From NCBI GenBank assembly GCA_964624795.1, contig CAZUZS010000014.1:11340-75339 (forward strand): a stretch of DNA of 64,000 nt, given 5' to 3'. The translations under genes and the position numbers were made by a program. Of this stretch, positions 18,262 through 26,647 are shown piece by piece (within the stretch, counting starts at the first letter, position 1; each line of letters starts with the position of its first letter). This stretch comes from CAZUZS01 sp964624795. GTDB taxonomy: Bacteria > Calditrichota > Calditrichia > RBG-13-44-9. The notes under the pieces were generated by a model that was not told the DNA's origin, searched no databases, and worked only from the letters and a program-made list of their open reading frames with translations.

Positions 18262-19860
18262 ATGAGTGCAGAAGCTTCTATCATACAGATGAATCATAAT
18301 GAACGCAGGGCAGATGGAGATTATGATTCAATAAATCCTGAGGTGCTTGTAGATCTGATGGAAATTGTAAAACAGGTCATAGGAGATAACGAATCCGAAA
18401 AGGCATTCGAGATGGCTATCTTTAGTATGATCGAAATATTCGGTGCCGACATCGGAAGTATTATTTTGACCGGAGATAGTGGAAAAATTGAGCATATCAT
18501 GACCAGAAATTCTTCGAACGGGGAGATGAATGATCCCCGGCATATGCCGGACAGGGAAATAGTCGGGAAGGTCTGGTTAGAGAAAAAACCTGTTGGAATC
18601 TTCCACGATGCAGGAGACAAGAGCAATGGAAGGAATGGTAATGAAAAGTTCCGCTCACTTTCCGTCCTTTGCCTGCCCCTTCTGCAAAAGGGAGTAGCCA
18701 ATGGAGTGGTCTACCTGGAGCGTGCCAATCCTCGCAAAAAAAATAGACTTTCCTCTATGCGAATTTTGGAAGCGTATGCCAATATTCTGGCTCCTTTTAC
18801 AGACCGGATGAGACAAGCCAAATCGGGTTTGGTTGAAATTGACTTGACCGAAGAGGAGCTCCGAAAGCGTTTTCGATTTGAAAAAATCATTGGACATGAT
18901 GAAAAGTTGCTTGAGATCATGAATATCGTAGCCCAGGTTGCAGATACTGAGGCAACTGTCCTGATTAACGGGGCGAGCGGGACTGGGAAGGAGCTCATTG
19001 CAAATGCGCTTCACATTAACAGCAGTCGCAGGCAAAAGGCATTTATGCCAATAAATTGTGGCGCTTTGGCCGAGAATTTACTGGAATCCGAGTTATTCGG
19101 ACATAATCGGGGAGCCTATACCGGGGCGATAAGCGACAAATCGGGCTGGTTTGAAAGCGCCAGCGGTGGAACGATTTTTCTTGATGAAGTGAACGAAATG
19201 AGTCCATCGCTTCAGGTTAAGCTCTTGCGAATTTTGCAGACCGGTCAATACAGCCGGGTTGGCAGCACACAAATTCGCCAGAGCAACGTCCGTATTGTTG
19301 CTGCTACTTCAAAGGATTTGACTGAAATGATTAAAAGAAATGAATTCAGAGAAGAACTGTACTACAGGTTAAATGTAATCGATATTCAACTGCCGCCGCT
19401 CCGCGAGAGAAAGCGAGATCTGCGGTTGCTGATACAGCATTTTATGAAAATGTACGGCGCCAAATATGGGAAAAAGAATCTGGATATTTCGGACGAGGTG
19501 TTTGATATTCTTAGAAAACATGATTTTCCCGGAAATGTACGGGAGTTGGAGAATATAATCGAACGCGCGACAATTTTAACCAAAGGTAACATGATTCTTA
19601 AAAAACATCTGCCTCCGTATTTCCTGGTGAATGATAATCACCAGGATGAAAAGCATACGCCGGCAGATTTTAAATTAGCGAAAAAGAACGTCGTTGAAAA
19701 TTTTGAAAAAGAATATATTGGCGAATGCTTGAAAAATGCCAATGGAAATATTTCGCGTGCTGCCGAATCGGCTGGAATTCACTTTAGCAATTTTTATGGA
19801 AAAATGAAAAAATATAAACTTGATTCCGATGTTTACAAGCGAATGGACGATTCATTATAG
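18262..19860 (+). CDS. GAF-domain sigma-54-dependent transcriptional activator
   Basis: The product is 532 residues, with GGTGGAGC before the ATG. A GAF-like sensor domain covers about 27-180. The AAA+ domain has Walker A GASGTGKE at 237-244, the contact loop in the GAYTGA form at 284-289 (Tyr for the usual Phe, a known functional variant), Walker B GGTIFLDE and a conserved FPGNVRELENI segment. A Fis-type helix-turn-helix ends the protein (NANGNISRAAESAGIH). It lies directly upstream of the operon that starts at 20071. A -24/-12-like promoter sits between them, so it is the best candidate activator of that operon. The ligand of the GAF domain is unknown. Confidence 0.9.
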   Translation: MSAEASIIQMNHNERRADGDYDSINPEVLVDLMEIVKQVIGDNESEKAFEMAIFSMIEIFGADIGSIILTGDSGKIEHIMTRNSSNGEMNDPRHMPDREIVGKVWLEKKPVGIFHDAGDKSNGRNGNEKFRSLSVLCLPLLQKGVANGVVYLERANPRKKNRLSSMRILEAYANILAPFTDRMRQAKSGLVEIDLTEEELRKRFRFEKIIGHDEKLLEIMNIVAQVADTEATVLINGASGTGKELIANALHINSSRRQKAFMPINCGALAENLLESELFGHNRGAYTGAISDKSGWFESASGGTIFLDEVNEMSPSLQVKLLRILQTGQYSRVGSTQIRQSNVRIVAATSKDLTEMIKRNEFREELYYRLNVIDIQLPPLRERKRDLRLLIQHFMKMYGAKYGKKNLDISDEVFDILRKHDFPGNVRELENIIERATILTKGNMILKKHLPPYFLVNDNHQDEKHTPADFKLAKKNVVENFEKEYIGECLKNANGNISRAAESAGIHFSNFYGKMKKYKLDSDVYKRMDDSL

Positions 19861-20016
19861 CAACATTACCTTAATTATAGTCTGAAAACTATAAAAATAT
19901 GGACTTGGGGAATCGCCTTCTGGTGTTTCCTCTTCGCCCTCCTGCTCCTTCTAATTCCTAAATAAACATCTTGTTAGCCACCCATCTTATTTTGTTCCTA
20001 AGCAACATTTGTATTT

Positions 20017-20033
20017 TTGGCATCGCTCTTGTT
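20017..20033 (+). promoter_or_regulatory. Candidate sigma-54 (-24/-12) promoter of the sulfolactate/glycan operon
   Basis: TTGGCATCGCTCTTGTT has the -24 GG (TGGCAT), a 5-base gap and a TTGT -12 element. The match to TGGCAC-N5-TTGC is close but not perfect. It ends 37 bases before the TTG start of the first operon gene, just downstream of a sigma-54 activator gene. Confidence 0.45.
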
Positions 20034-20070
20034 AGTATTTCATGGGGTATGAATAAGAGCGAGAGGTGAT

Positions 20071-20430
20071 TTGAAAAAGAGTGTGGTTATTGTCTCCGGT
20101 CCCGGAATCGCATCCGATGAAGAACTTTTCCTGCGGCTCAATAAAATGGCCAATGTGATGAAAATTCATGACAATAAGAGAATATGTGCCATACTTGAGG
20201 AGAAAAAGGTGGACCTGATCTTATTTGAGCCTGCGAATGATGTCCCGGCAGATATTGAGATGGTAAGGCAGATCAAAGGACTTGATCACACAGTCAAAAT
20301 AGTACTCATCGATGACCGGCAAAATTTGAAGATGACCGCAAGAGCCTTTTATTATGGCGTTCAGGATGCTTTTCGGAAGCCATATAAGATCGATCTGATT
20401 GTTGAACGAGTGAATACCCTCCTGCAATAG
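20071..20430 (+). CDS. Stand-alone divergent receiver-like protein (phosphoacceptor Asp replaced by Glu)
   Basis: The product is 119 residues starting at TTG, with a good GAGAGGTGA ribosome binding site. The pattern is a response-regulator receiver fold: a first strand SVVIVSG, the strand VDLILFEP, VKIVLIDD and the C-terminal FRKPYKIDLIVERV with conserved Lys103-Pro104. The position of the phospho-accepting Asp is Glu53 (DLILFE), and the N-terminal acidic pair is missing. It is therefore probably not phosphorylated in the usual way and may mimic the active state. It is the first gene of the glycan operon, 43 bases before the oxidoreductase. A regulatory or scaffolding role is inferred. Confidence 0.65.
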   Translation: MKKSVVIVSGPGIASDEELFLRLNKMANVMKIHDNKRICAILEEKKVDLILFEPANDVPADIEMVRQIKGLDHTVKIVLIDDRQNLKMTARAFYYGVQDAFRKPYKIDLIVERVNTLLQ

Positions 20431-20473
20431 TAAGGAATTTGAGGAGTCTATTAACAGCCGGAAAGGAGAGAGG

Positions 20474-21481
20474 ATGATAAATGTAAGTGTTGTGGGCGTG
20501 GGCTATTGGGGGCCAAACCTTATCAGAAATTTTATGTCAAACCCTAAAACCAATATCAGCACTTGCTGCGATGCAAAGACCTCCAGATTGGACTATGTAT
20601 CAAGTTTGTACCCAACTGTAAGCACCACAAATGATTACCGGGAGGTTGTCCGAGACAGGAAAAGCGATTTGGTTGCCATATGCACACCGGCCTCGACGCA
20701 TTATGAAATGTCGCGCGCTGTTCTGGAGGCCGGGAAGCATGTGCTGATTGAAAAACCTATGACTTTCAATGGCGAGCAGGCAGAGGATCTCATGAATTTT
20801 GCCGAACAGAGAGGGCTGAAGATCTTTGTTGATCATACTTTTATTTACACTGGTGCCGTCAGAAAAATGGAAGAGCTAATCCGGAATGATGAAATTGGCG
20901 ATCTGTATTATTTTGATTCGGTGCGGGTAAATCTTGGACTTTTCCAGCATGACATTAATGTGATTTGGGATTTGGCTCCCCACGACATCTCCATAATGCA
21001 ATCCCTGGTGGATCGAAACCCTCTCGGCGTAATTGCGACCGGTGCCGGGCATTTGAACAACGGATATGAAGATGTGGCTTACCTTACCATTTACTACCCG
21101 GACAACCTGATTGCACATATTCATATCAACTGGCTTTCTCCGGTCAAAATAAGACAAACACTTATCGGCGGGGCAAAGAAAATGATCGTGTGGGATGACA
21201 ATCAGCCGAGCGAAAAAGTGCGCGTTTATGATAAAGGCATTGAGGTGATCGAGACTGCTGATCAGGTTTATAATACACTCATCCAGTATCGTACCGGGGA
21301 TATGCATTGCCCGAAGATAGATTCGACCGAGGCGCTTACGGTTGAAATATCTCACATAGTGGATTGCATTGAAAATAGCAAACAACCCATTGTCGGTGCA
21401 AAAGAGGGACTCATGGTAGTCAAGATTCTTGAAGCTGCCCAAAAATCAATTAAAAATCACGGCCAGGAAGTGAAAATATGA
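20474..21481 (+). CDS. Gfo/Idh/MocA-family sugar (nucleotide) oxidoreductase
   Basis: The product is 335 residues, with AAGGAGAGAGG before the ATG. The N-terminal Rossmann motif VGVGYWGPN binds NAD(P). EKPM (within HVLIEKPMTFN) holds the family's conserved Lys, and the second domain has the usual mixed sheet (DLAPHDISIM, with a conserved HD). Close relatives include WlbA-type UDP-N-acetylglucosaminuronate 3-dehydrogenases that work with a DegT aminotransferase, and such an aminotransferase follows here. It likely makes a keto sugar for transamination. The exact sugar substrate cannot be told from sequence. Confidence 0.88.
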   Translation: MINVSVVGVGYWGPNLIRNFMSNPKTNISTCCDAKTSRLDYVSSLYPTVSTTNDYREVVRDRKSDLVAICTPASTHYEMSRAVLEAGKHVLIEKPMTFNGEQAEDLMNFAEQRGLKIFVDHTFIYTGAVRKMEELIRNDEIGDLYYFDSVRVNLGLFQHDINVIWDLAPHDISIMQSLVDRNPLGVIATGAGHLNNGYEDVAYLTIYYPDNLIAHIHINWLSPVKIRQTLIGGAKKMIVWDDNQPSEKVRVYDKGIEVIETADQVYNTLIQYRTGDMHCPKIDSTEALTVEISHIVDCIENSKQPIVGAKEGLMVVKILEAAQKSIKNHGQEVKI

Positions 21482-21590
21482 TTAATCCCATGAATTGTCG
21501 GGGCAAATTGTCCTTGTCATTGAACCATGTTGCCTGTCCGGAGAAGAACGGTGTGAGTTTCTGCTATCTAACCGTTTGAAAGGAGAAGAT

Positions 21591-22739
21591 ATGAAAGTGC
21601 CATTTTTGGACCTGAAACTTCAGTACGAATCAATCAAGGAAGAAATCGACAGATCGATCCAAAAAGTGTTAAACGAAACAGCGTTTGCTGGTGGACCGTT
21701 CGTCCGGGATTTCGAAGACGAGTTTGCCGAATTTTGTCAAACCGGATATGCGGTGGGAGTGAGCAGCGGAACTTCAGCTTTGTGGATGTCGCTTTATGGA
21801 TTGGGGATCGGAAACGGCGATGAGGTGATTACCGTTCCCAATACCTTCATTGCTACCGCCGAAGCGATTACAATGTGCGGAGCACACCCTGTTTTTATTG
21901 ATATCGACGAAACTACCTTTACCATGAATCCTGCTTTGCTGGAGGCAGCCATCACATCCCGGACAAAGGCTGTGATACCCGTGCATCTGTTTGGCCAGAT
22001 GGCCAACATGGAACCGATAATGCAAATTGCCGAACGCTATGGACTATATGTAATCGAAGATGCCAGCCAGGCACATGGTGCGGAGTATAAAGGCCGGCGG
22101 GCAGGCTCAATTGGGAATGCTGGTTGTTTCAGCTTTTATCCAGGCAAAAACCTGGGAGCATTCGGCGAGGCTGGGGCGGTTGTGACCAATGATATGGAGC
22201 TCGCCGAGAAAATCAGAATGATTCGAGATCACGGACAATCGCAAAAATATCATCATGAGTTGATCGGCTGGAATGCCCGTATGGATGGGCTGCAGGGTGC
22301 AATTCTAAGCATAAAGCTCAAATACTTATCAAAATGGAACGATGCGCGCCGGGAAAATTCTCGCCGTTACAATAGCTTGTTGAGCGATCTGGATGGCATT
22401 GTTACGCCTTGGGAGGCATATTATGCCAGGCATGTTTATCACATATATGCGATACTCTCTGAAAACCGCGATGAATTGATAAAAAACCTTTCCGGAAGCG
22501 GAATTTATTGCGGCGTGCACTATCCGGTTCCTGTACACCTGACCAGCGCCTACCGGCACCTTGGCTTGGACAAGGGCAGTTTTCCGGTGGCGGAAAAGGC
22601 AGCAGATCATCTCGTTTCTTTGCCAATGTTTGCGGAATTGAGCAAAGGTCAGATTGATTATGTGGCAGACCAGATACACCGGTTGACTGTGAAACCTGCA
22701 GCGGCTTTTAACCAGGCACATGAGGGAGTTTTGATATGA
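21591..22739 (+). CDS. DegT/DnrJ/EryC1/StrS-family sugar aminotransferase
   Basis: The product is 382 residues from the ATG at 21591, which is preceded by AAAGGAGAAG. It is a PLP enzyme that transfers an amino group to a nucleotide-bound keto sugar. The PLP-binding Lys186 is seen in SFYPGKNLGAFGEAG, and Asp157 in EDASQAHGAEY contacts the pyridine nitrogen. The N-terminus VPFLDLKLQY is typical. With the upstream oxidoreductase it forms a standard two-step route to an amino sugar. In well-known clusters an acetyltransferase acts next, but none follows directly here. Instead the sulfolactate genes and an ATP-grasp ligase come next. Confidence 0.92.
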   Translation: MKVPFLDLKLQYESIKEEIDRSIQKVLNETAFAGGPFVRDFEDEFAEFCQTGYAVGVSSGTSALWMSLYGLGIGNGDEVITVPNTFIATAEAITMCGAHPVFIDIDETTFTMNPALLEAAITSRTKAVIPVHLFGQMANMEPIMQIAERYGLYVIEDASQAHGAEYKGRRAGSIGNAGCFSFYPGKNLGAFGEAGAVVTNDMELAEKIRMIRDHGQSQKYHHELIGWNARMDGLQGAILSIKLKYLSKWNDARRENSRRYNSLLSDLDGIVTPWEAYYARHVYHIYAILSENRDELIKNLSGSGIYCGVHYPVPVHLTSAYRHLGLDKGSFPVAEKAADHLVSLPMFAELSKGQIDYVADQIHRLTVKPAAAFNQAHEGVLI

Positions 22740-22833
22740 TAGCCGGCAATTCTGATAATCATTTTGAGTAGGCCGGCTTTGGCAGGAATTATTAAACAGG
22801 CAACTTTTTGTTTTTCCTTGAAAGGAGTGAAAA

Positions 22834-23652
22834 ATGTGGAAGGAAAGTGAATCGCTCACCACCCGGAAATATTTGGAACTGATTGGTGTGGAAAAATTGC
22901 CGCCATTGACCACCCCCTTTGATCCTGGTTACGATCCGGTGACGGTCGAAAGCCATATTGAACAGAGTTGGCACCTGATGAACTCGTTGAAAATCTCCAT
23001 GGCGTGCTGGATGGTGGCGGATGAGGCTGCTACCTGCCGGAAGGTTGCAGCGGCCCGGGCGCATGGTGTACCGGTCGTTACAGGGGGAGGACCATTTGAA
23101 GTAGCGGTCGCCCAGGGCCAGCTCAATGCTTACCTCGATCTGTGTGCCGGAATTGGCGTGTCGCGAATTGAATGCGGAGCAGGGTTCACGGATATGAATC
23201 TTAAACCGCGCGAGGTGATGAATATGGCCCGAAGCCGTGGGCTCACCATTCAATTCGAGCTGGGTAAAAAACATGAAGGTCCGTTTACCGGGAACATTTT
23301 AGACGAATTAATAGACCAGGGAAAAGACTGGCTGGATGGCGAGGCCGAGTTCCTGGTTGTGGAGGCTCGCGAGAGCGCCCAGGGGGTGGGTCTCTTTCAG
23401 GATGATGGTAGCTTTAATGCAGACTTCGCGCAGCGATTTGCAGATGAATTTGGGCTTGAAATACTGGTGTTCGAAGCCCCCAACAAGCCCAGCCAGTTTG
23501 CACTGATGAACCATTTCGGTCCCCATGTTCATTTGGGGAACGTGCGGCTAGAAGAATTGCTGCGGGTCGAAATCTACCGGCGCGGTTTGCATTCCGATGC
23601 ATTCGCACAGCCGGCGCTGCGACCGGTACGGAAAATTGCCGAAATGCTTTGA
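22834..23652 (+). CDS. comA: Phosphosulfolactate synthase (ComA family)
   Basis: The product is 272 residues, with AAAGGAGTG before the ATG. The ComA family adds sulfite to phosphoenolpyruvate to give (2R)-2-phospho-3-sulfolactate. Family features are a TIM-barrel pattern with GGGPFEVAV, IGVSRIECGAGF, a REVMNMARSRGLTIQFELGKK stretch like the conserved 'GlkVisEvGkK' segment, and FLVVEARES. The C-terminus continues through FEAPNKPSQFALM and ends in a conserved-looking basic helix. It is followed 74 bases later by a ComB homologue, which strengthens the call. No ComC or ComDE homologue is in the window, so the expected end product is sulfolactate rather than coenzyme M. Confidence 0.85.
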   Translation: MWKESESLTTRKYLELIGVEKLPPLTTPFDPGYDPVTVESHIEQSWHLMNSLKISMACWMVADEAATCRKVAAARAHGVPVVTGGGPFEVAVAQGQLNAYLDLCAGIGVSRIECGAGFTDMNLKPREVMNMARSRGLTIQFELGKKHEGPFTGNILDELIDQGKDWLDGEAEFLVVEARESAQGVGLFQDDGSFNADFAQRFADEFGLEILVFEAPNKPSQFALMNHFGPHVHLGNVRLEELLRVEIYRRGLHSDAFAQPALRPVRKIAEML

Positions 23653-23726
23653 AACACTCAAAGAATCCGACGACAAGTTGACGATTGAGTTATAATATTG
23701 ACAAGTGGGGAGGGCAGGAGTTTAAG

Positions 23727-24467
23727 ATGATGCAAAAAACCGTTGTAATTGACTGTTTTCCTGAAAGTGTCCGGAAATACCAGGATGGATATAGTGTTGT
23801 TGCAATAGACGTAATTCGCGCGACCACCACTGCGATAACTGCTGTTGCCTCTGGCAGGCAATGTTATCCGGTAACTAATGTTGAATCCGCATGGGTGCTT
23901 ACAAACCGGTTGACCGATCCATTATTGGTTGGAGAGATCGGCGGCTTTATGCCGAATGGCTTTCACATGAATAACAGCCCGGCACAACTCGCACAGCAAA
24001 CGGACACCGGGCGTCCGGTAATTCTGCTATCATCTTCCGGAACCCGGCTGATTCATGAGGCCAGGCAAGCAGAGGCTGTGTATATCGCCTGTTTGCGGAA
24101 TTACCGTACTCAAATTGAGTACCTGGCAAATCATCACTCCACTGTAGCCTTAATTGGCGCGGGAAGTAGAAATGAATTCCGTGAGGAAGACAAATTGTGT
24201 TGTGCCTGGATCGCCCGGGGACTGTTCAATTACGGTTACGAGCCGGAGGATGCCCGGACATCAGAAATTGTGGCCGAATGGGGGGAGGCGCCGGTAGAAT
24301 CAATTCTGGGTGGGAACAGCGTGTCGTATCTTCGGCGATCCGGCCAGGAATCCGACGTGGAGTTTATACTGACGCACGTAGAAGATATCCACTCCACATT
24401 TCGATTAGAAAATGAAGAGATCATCTGCACAAGCGAGAGCAAAATGGCGGAGGAAATATTCGCATGA
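23727..24467 (+). CDS. comB: 2-phosphosulfolactate phosphatase (ComB family)
   Basis: The product is 246 residues. The ATG at 23727 has AGGAG six bases upstream; an earlier in-frame TTG is less likely. ComB removes phosphate from phosphosulfolactate to give 3-sulfolactate, using Mg2+. The family signatures are clear: AIDVIRATTTA (Asp28, Arg31), a Gly-Glu stretch LLVGEIGGFMPNGFHMNNSP, LLSSSGTRL in place of TNGT, a cysteine-containing ACLRNY, and GAGSRNEFREEDKLCCAW. The stop overlaps the next gene's start as ATGA, so ComB and the ATP-grasp ligase are translated together, a strong hint that they share a pathway. Confidence 0.88.
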   Translation: MMQKTVVIDCFPESVRKYQDGYSVVAIDVIRATTTAITAVASGRQCYPVTNVESAWVLTNRLTDPLLVGEIGGFMPNGFHMNNSPAQLAQQTDTGRPVILLSSSGTRLIHEARQAEAVYIACLRNYRTQIEYLANHHSTVALIGAGSRNEFREEDKLCCAWIARGLFNYGYEPEDARTSEIVAEWGEAPVESILGGNSVSYLRRSGQESDVEFILTHVEDIHSTFRLENEEIICTSESKMAEEIFA

Positions 24468-25693
24468 ATTCCGGCAAAGATAATGGTGGTTTCGACCTTG
24501 AATTTAACGAATCTGTACAGGACACCGGTGTGCCCTGCGTTGTTATCTGTCCCGGCTATCATGGACAGGGGATCGCGCGCAGCCTTGGCCGGCTTAGAAT
24601 TCCGGTGTATGGAGTTCACAGCGATCCGCACTCGCCCGTTAAGTATTCCCGCTATTGGAGGCAGAATTTCGTTTGGGATATTTCCGCACATTCTGCCCGG
24701 GAATCGGTGGACTGGTTTCTGGCCCTGGGGCGCAAGATCGGTTCGCGCCCGATTCTGATTCCAACTGATGATCATAGCTGCCTCTTTGTTGACGATAATG
24801 CCGGTGAGCTTTTGAAAGCGTACCGGTTTCCCGCTCGTGAACCCGGTTTGGCGCGGGCGCTGACCGACAAGAAACAGATGTATCATCTGTGCAAGAAACA
24901 CGATATTCCTACACCTGAGACAAGTTTTCCACAATCCCGGGAAGATGTGTTGCAGTTTATTTCGAACGCTGCTTTTCCCGTAATGCTTAAAGGGATCGAT
25001 ACTGTGCGCCTGCTGCTTGAAACTGGTGTGAGAATGGTTATCGCAAAGGATGCGGAGACTCTTTTAAGCTGCTATGATAAAATGGAATCCCCGGATTCTC
25101 AGAATCTTATGCTTCAGGAATACATCCCGGGAAATGCAGAAGATGTATGGATGTTTAACGGATATTTCGACGAGAAGTCGAACTGCCTTTTCGAAATTAC
25201 CGGTAGAAAACTGCGCCAGTATCCGGCGTACACCGGCATGACAAGCCTGGGAATTTGCGAAAAAAATCAGGCAGTGAGCAATCTGACCAAGCGGTTTATG
25301 AAAGCAATTGGATATCAGGGAATACTGGACATTGGGTATAAATATGATTCGCGAAGCGATAAATATTATTTACTGGATCCCAATCCGCGAATCGGCGCCT
25401 CGTTCAGGCTTTTTGTGGACAGCAAAAAATTGGATGTTGTGCGAATGCTTTACCTGCATTTTACGGGACAGCAGGTTGTTCCCGGGGCTTTGCAGGAAGG
25501 CCGGAAATGGCTTGTAGAACCGTTTGACCTGGTTTCTTCGTACAGATACTGGAGGGACGGCGCCTTGCGTATTCGGGACTGGGTAGGTTCTTTTCAGGGA
25601 GTTAAGGAAGCACAGTGGTTTGCGCGAGATGATTTGCTCCCATTCGGAATGGTCTGGATGAAATCCCTGAGACGGGCATTCCATCGCCAGTAG
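24464..25693 (+). CDS. ATP-grasp carboxylate-amine ligase-like protein
   Basis: The product is 409 residues. The N-terminal preATP-grasp part begins VVICPGYHGQGIARSLGRL. The ATP-grasp core shows PVMLKGID, LMLQEYIPGNAEDVWMF and the metal-binding end LLDPNPRIGASFRLF. It resembles D-aspartate-ligase-like and CPSase-like ligases, which activate a carboxylate as acyl phosphate and join it to an amine, thiol or similar group. The ATGA overlap with comB suggests the carboxylate is 3-sulfolactate. The amine could be the amino sugar made by the upstream aminotransferase. Family call firm; substrate inferred from context only. Confidence 0.85.
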   Translation: MNSGKDNGGFDLEFNESVQDTGVPCVVICPGYHGQGIARSLGRLRIPVYGVHSDPHSPVKYSRYWRQNFVWDISAHSARESVDWFLALGRKIGSRPILIPTDDHSCLFVDDNAGELLKAYRFPAREPGLARALTDKKQMYHLCKKHDIPTPETSFPQSREDVLQFISNAAFPVMLKGIDTVRLLLETGVRMVIAKDAETLLSCYDKMESPDSQNLMLQEYIPGNAEDVWMFNGYFDEKSNCLFEITGRKLRQYPAYTGMTSLGICEKNQAVSNLTKRFMKAIGYQGILDIGYKYDSRSDKYYLLDPNPRIGASFRLFVDSKKLDVVRMLYLHFTGQQVVPGALQEGRKWLVEPFDLVSSYRYWRDGALRIRDWVGSFQGVKEAQWFARDDLLPFGMVWMKSLRRAFHRQ

Positions 25694-25768
25694 CTGCTTC
25701 TTGCGGGGCAAGTCTCGGAGATGAAGTATTTAATTTGAAATAACCAAGAAAAATTTCGGGGTTCTGAA

Positions 25769-26647
25769 TTGAATAAAGGCATTGCCATTGGGAATATTTC
25801 TAATTCAATTGAATTGCCAAATGCTGATGATAGTAAACAGCAGGCCGTAAAAGAATATTTTGAAACGCAATCCACCTACTGGGATAATTTGTACCGTCGC
25901 GATGATGTAGAGGGTCTGGTTTATAGAAAACGGCGTGCTCTGGCGCTCTCTTACGTAGACGGACTCGCCCTCCCCGCGCAATCGCAAATCCTCGAAGTCG
26001 GATGTGGCGCAGGTCTCACAACGCTTGCTTTGGCGCGACGAGGTTTTTATGTTCAGGCTGTGGATAACGCACCAGCAATGATCCGTCTTACCCAACAGCA
26101 CGCACGGGAATCCGGTTTCGAGAACCGGATAATTGCTAATGTGGGAAATGCATATCACCTGAATATTTTGAATGATCAGTTTGATCTGGTTCTGGCACTT
26201 GGTGTCCTGCCGTGGCTTGCCGATACCAATCGTGTGCTGAAGGAAATTGCCAGGGTTATGTTGCCTCATTCGCACCTTATCATAAGCGTTGACAATCGAC
26301 GTCGCCTAAATCACTTCATGGATCCGCTGCAAATGCCGGTTCTCAAGCCGATCAAAAGGGCAGCCAAATATATTATCAGGAAATCAAAATTGCGAGAATT
26401 CCCTGATGAGCCAGGCGCCCGGATGGATACCATAAAAGAAACCAAACAACTTTTGGCTTCAACCGGTCTGGAAATTATGAGAAAAGATGTTTTTGGATTT
26501 GGCCCGTTTACATTTTTCAAATATCCGCTTTTCTCAAAACCGACAGGTGTGAAATTACACCTTAAAATGCAGGGCTATGCGGAACGGGGGATACCGGTTT
26601 TTCGCTCTGCAGGTTCACAAATAATTATATTGGCAAGAAGAATATAA
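25769..26647 (+). CDS. Class I SAM-dependent methyltransferase
   Basis: The product is 292 residues from a TTG start; no in-frame ATG lies before the SAM-binding motif, and the ribosome binding site is weak. Motif I is ILEVGCGAGLTTLALARRG, followed by an acidic strand end VDNAPAMI and NDQFDLVLALGVLPWL. The C-terminal part (RMDTIKETKQLLASTGLEI) is typical of small-molecule or quinone-like methyltransferases. The stop shares one base with the next ATG. It probably methylates the glycan or the sulfolactate-derived group. The acceptor is unknown. Confidence 0.8.
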   Translation: MNKGIAIGNISNSIELPNADDSKQQAVKEYFETQSTYWDNLYRRDDVEGLVYRKRRALALSYVDGLALPAQSQILEVGCGAGLTTLALARRGFYVQAVDNAPAMIRLTQQHARESGFENRIIANVGNAYHLNILNDQFDLVLALGVLPWLADTNRVLKEIARVMLPHSHLIISVDNRRRLNHFMDPLQMPVLKPIKRAAKYIIRKSKLREFPDEPGARMDTIKETKQLLASTGLEIMRKDVFGFGPFTFFKYPLFSKPTGVKLHLKMQGYAERGIPVFRSAGSQIIILARRI

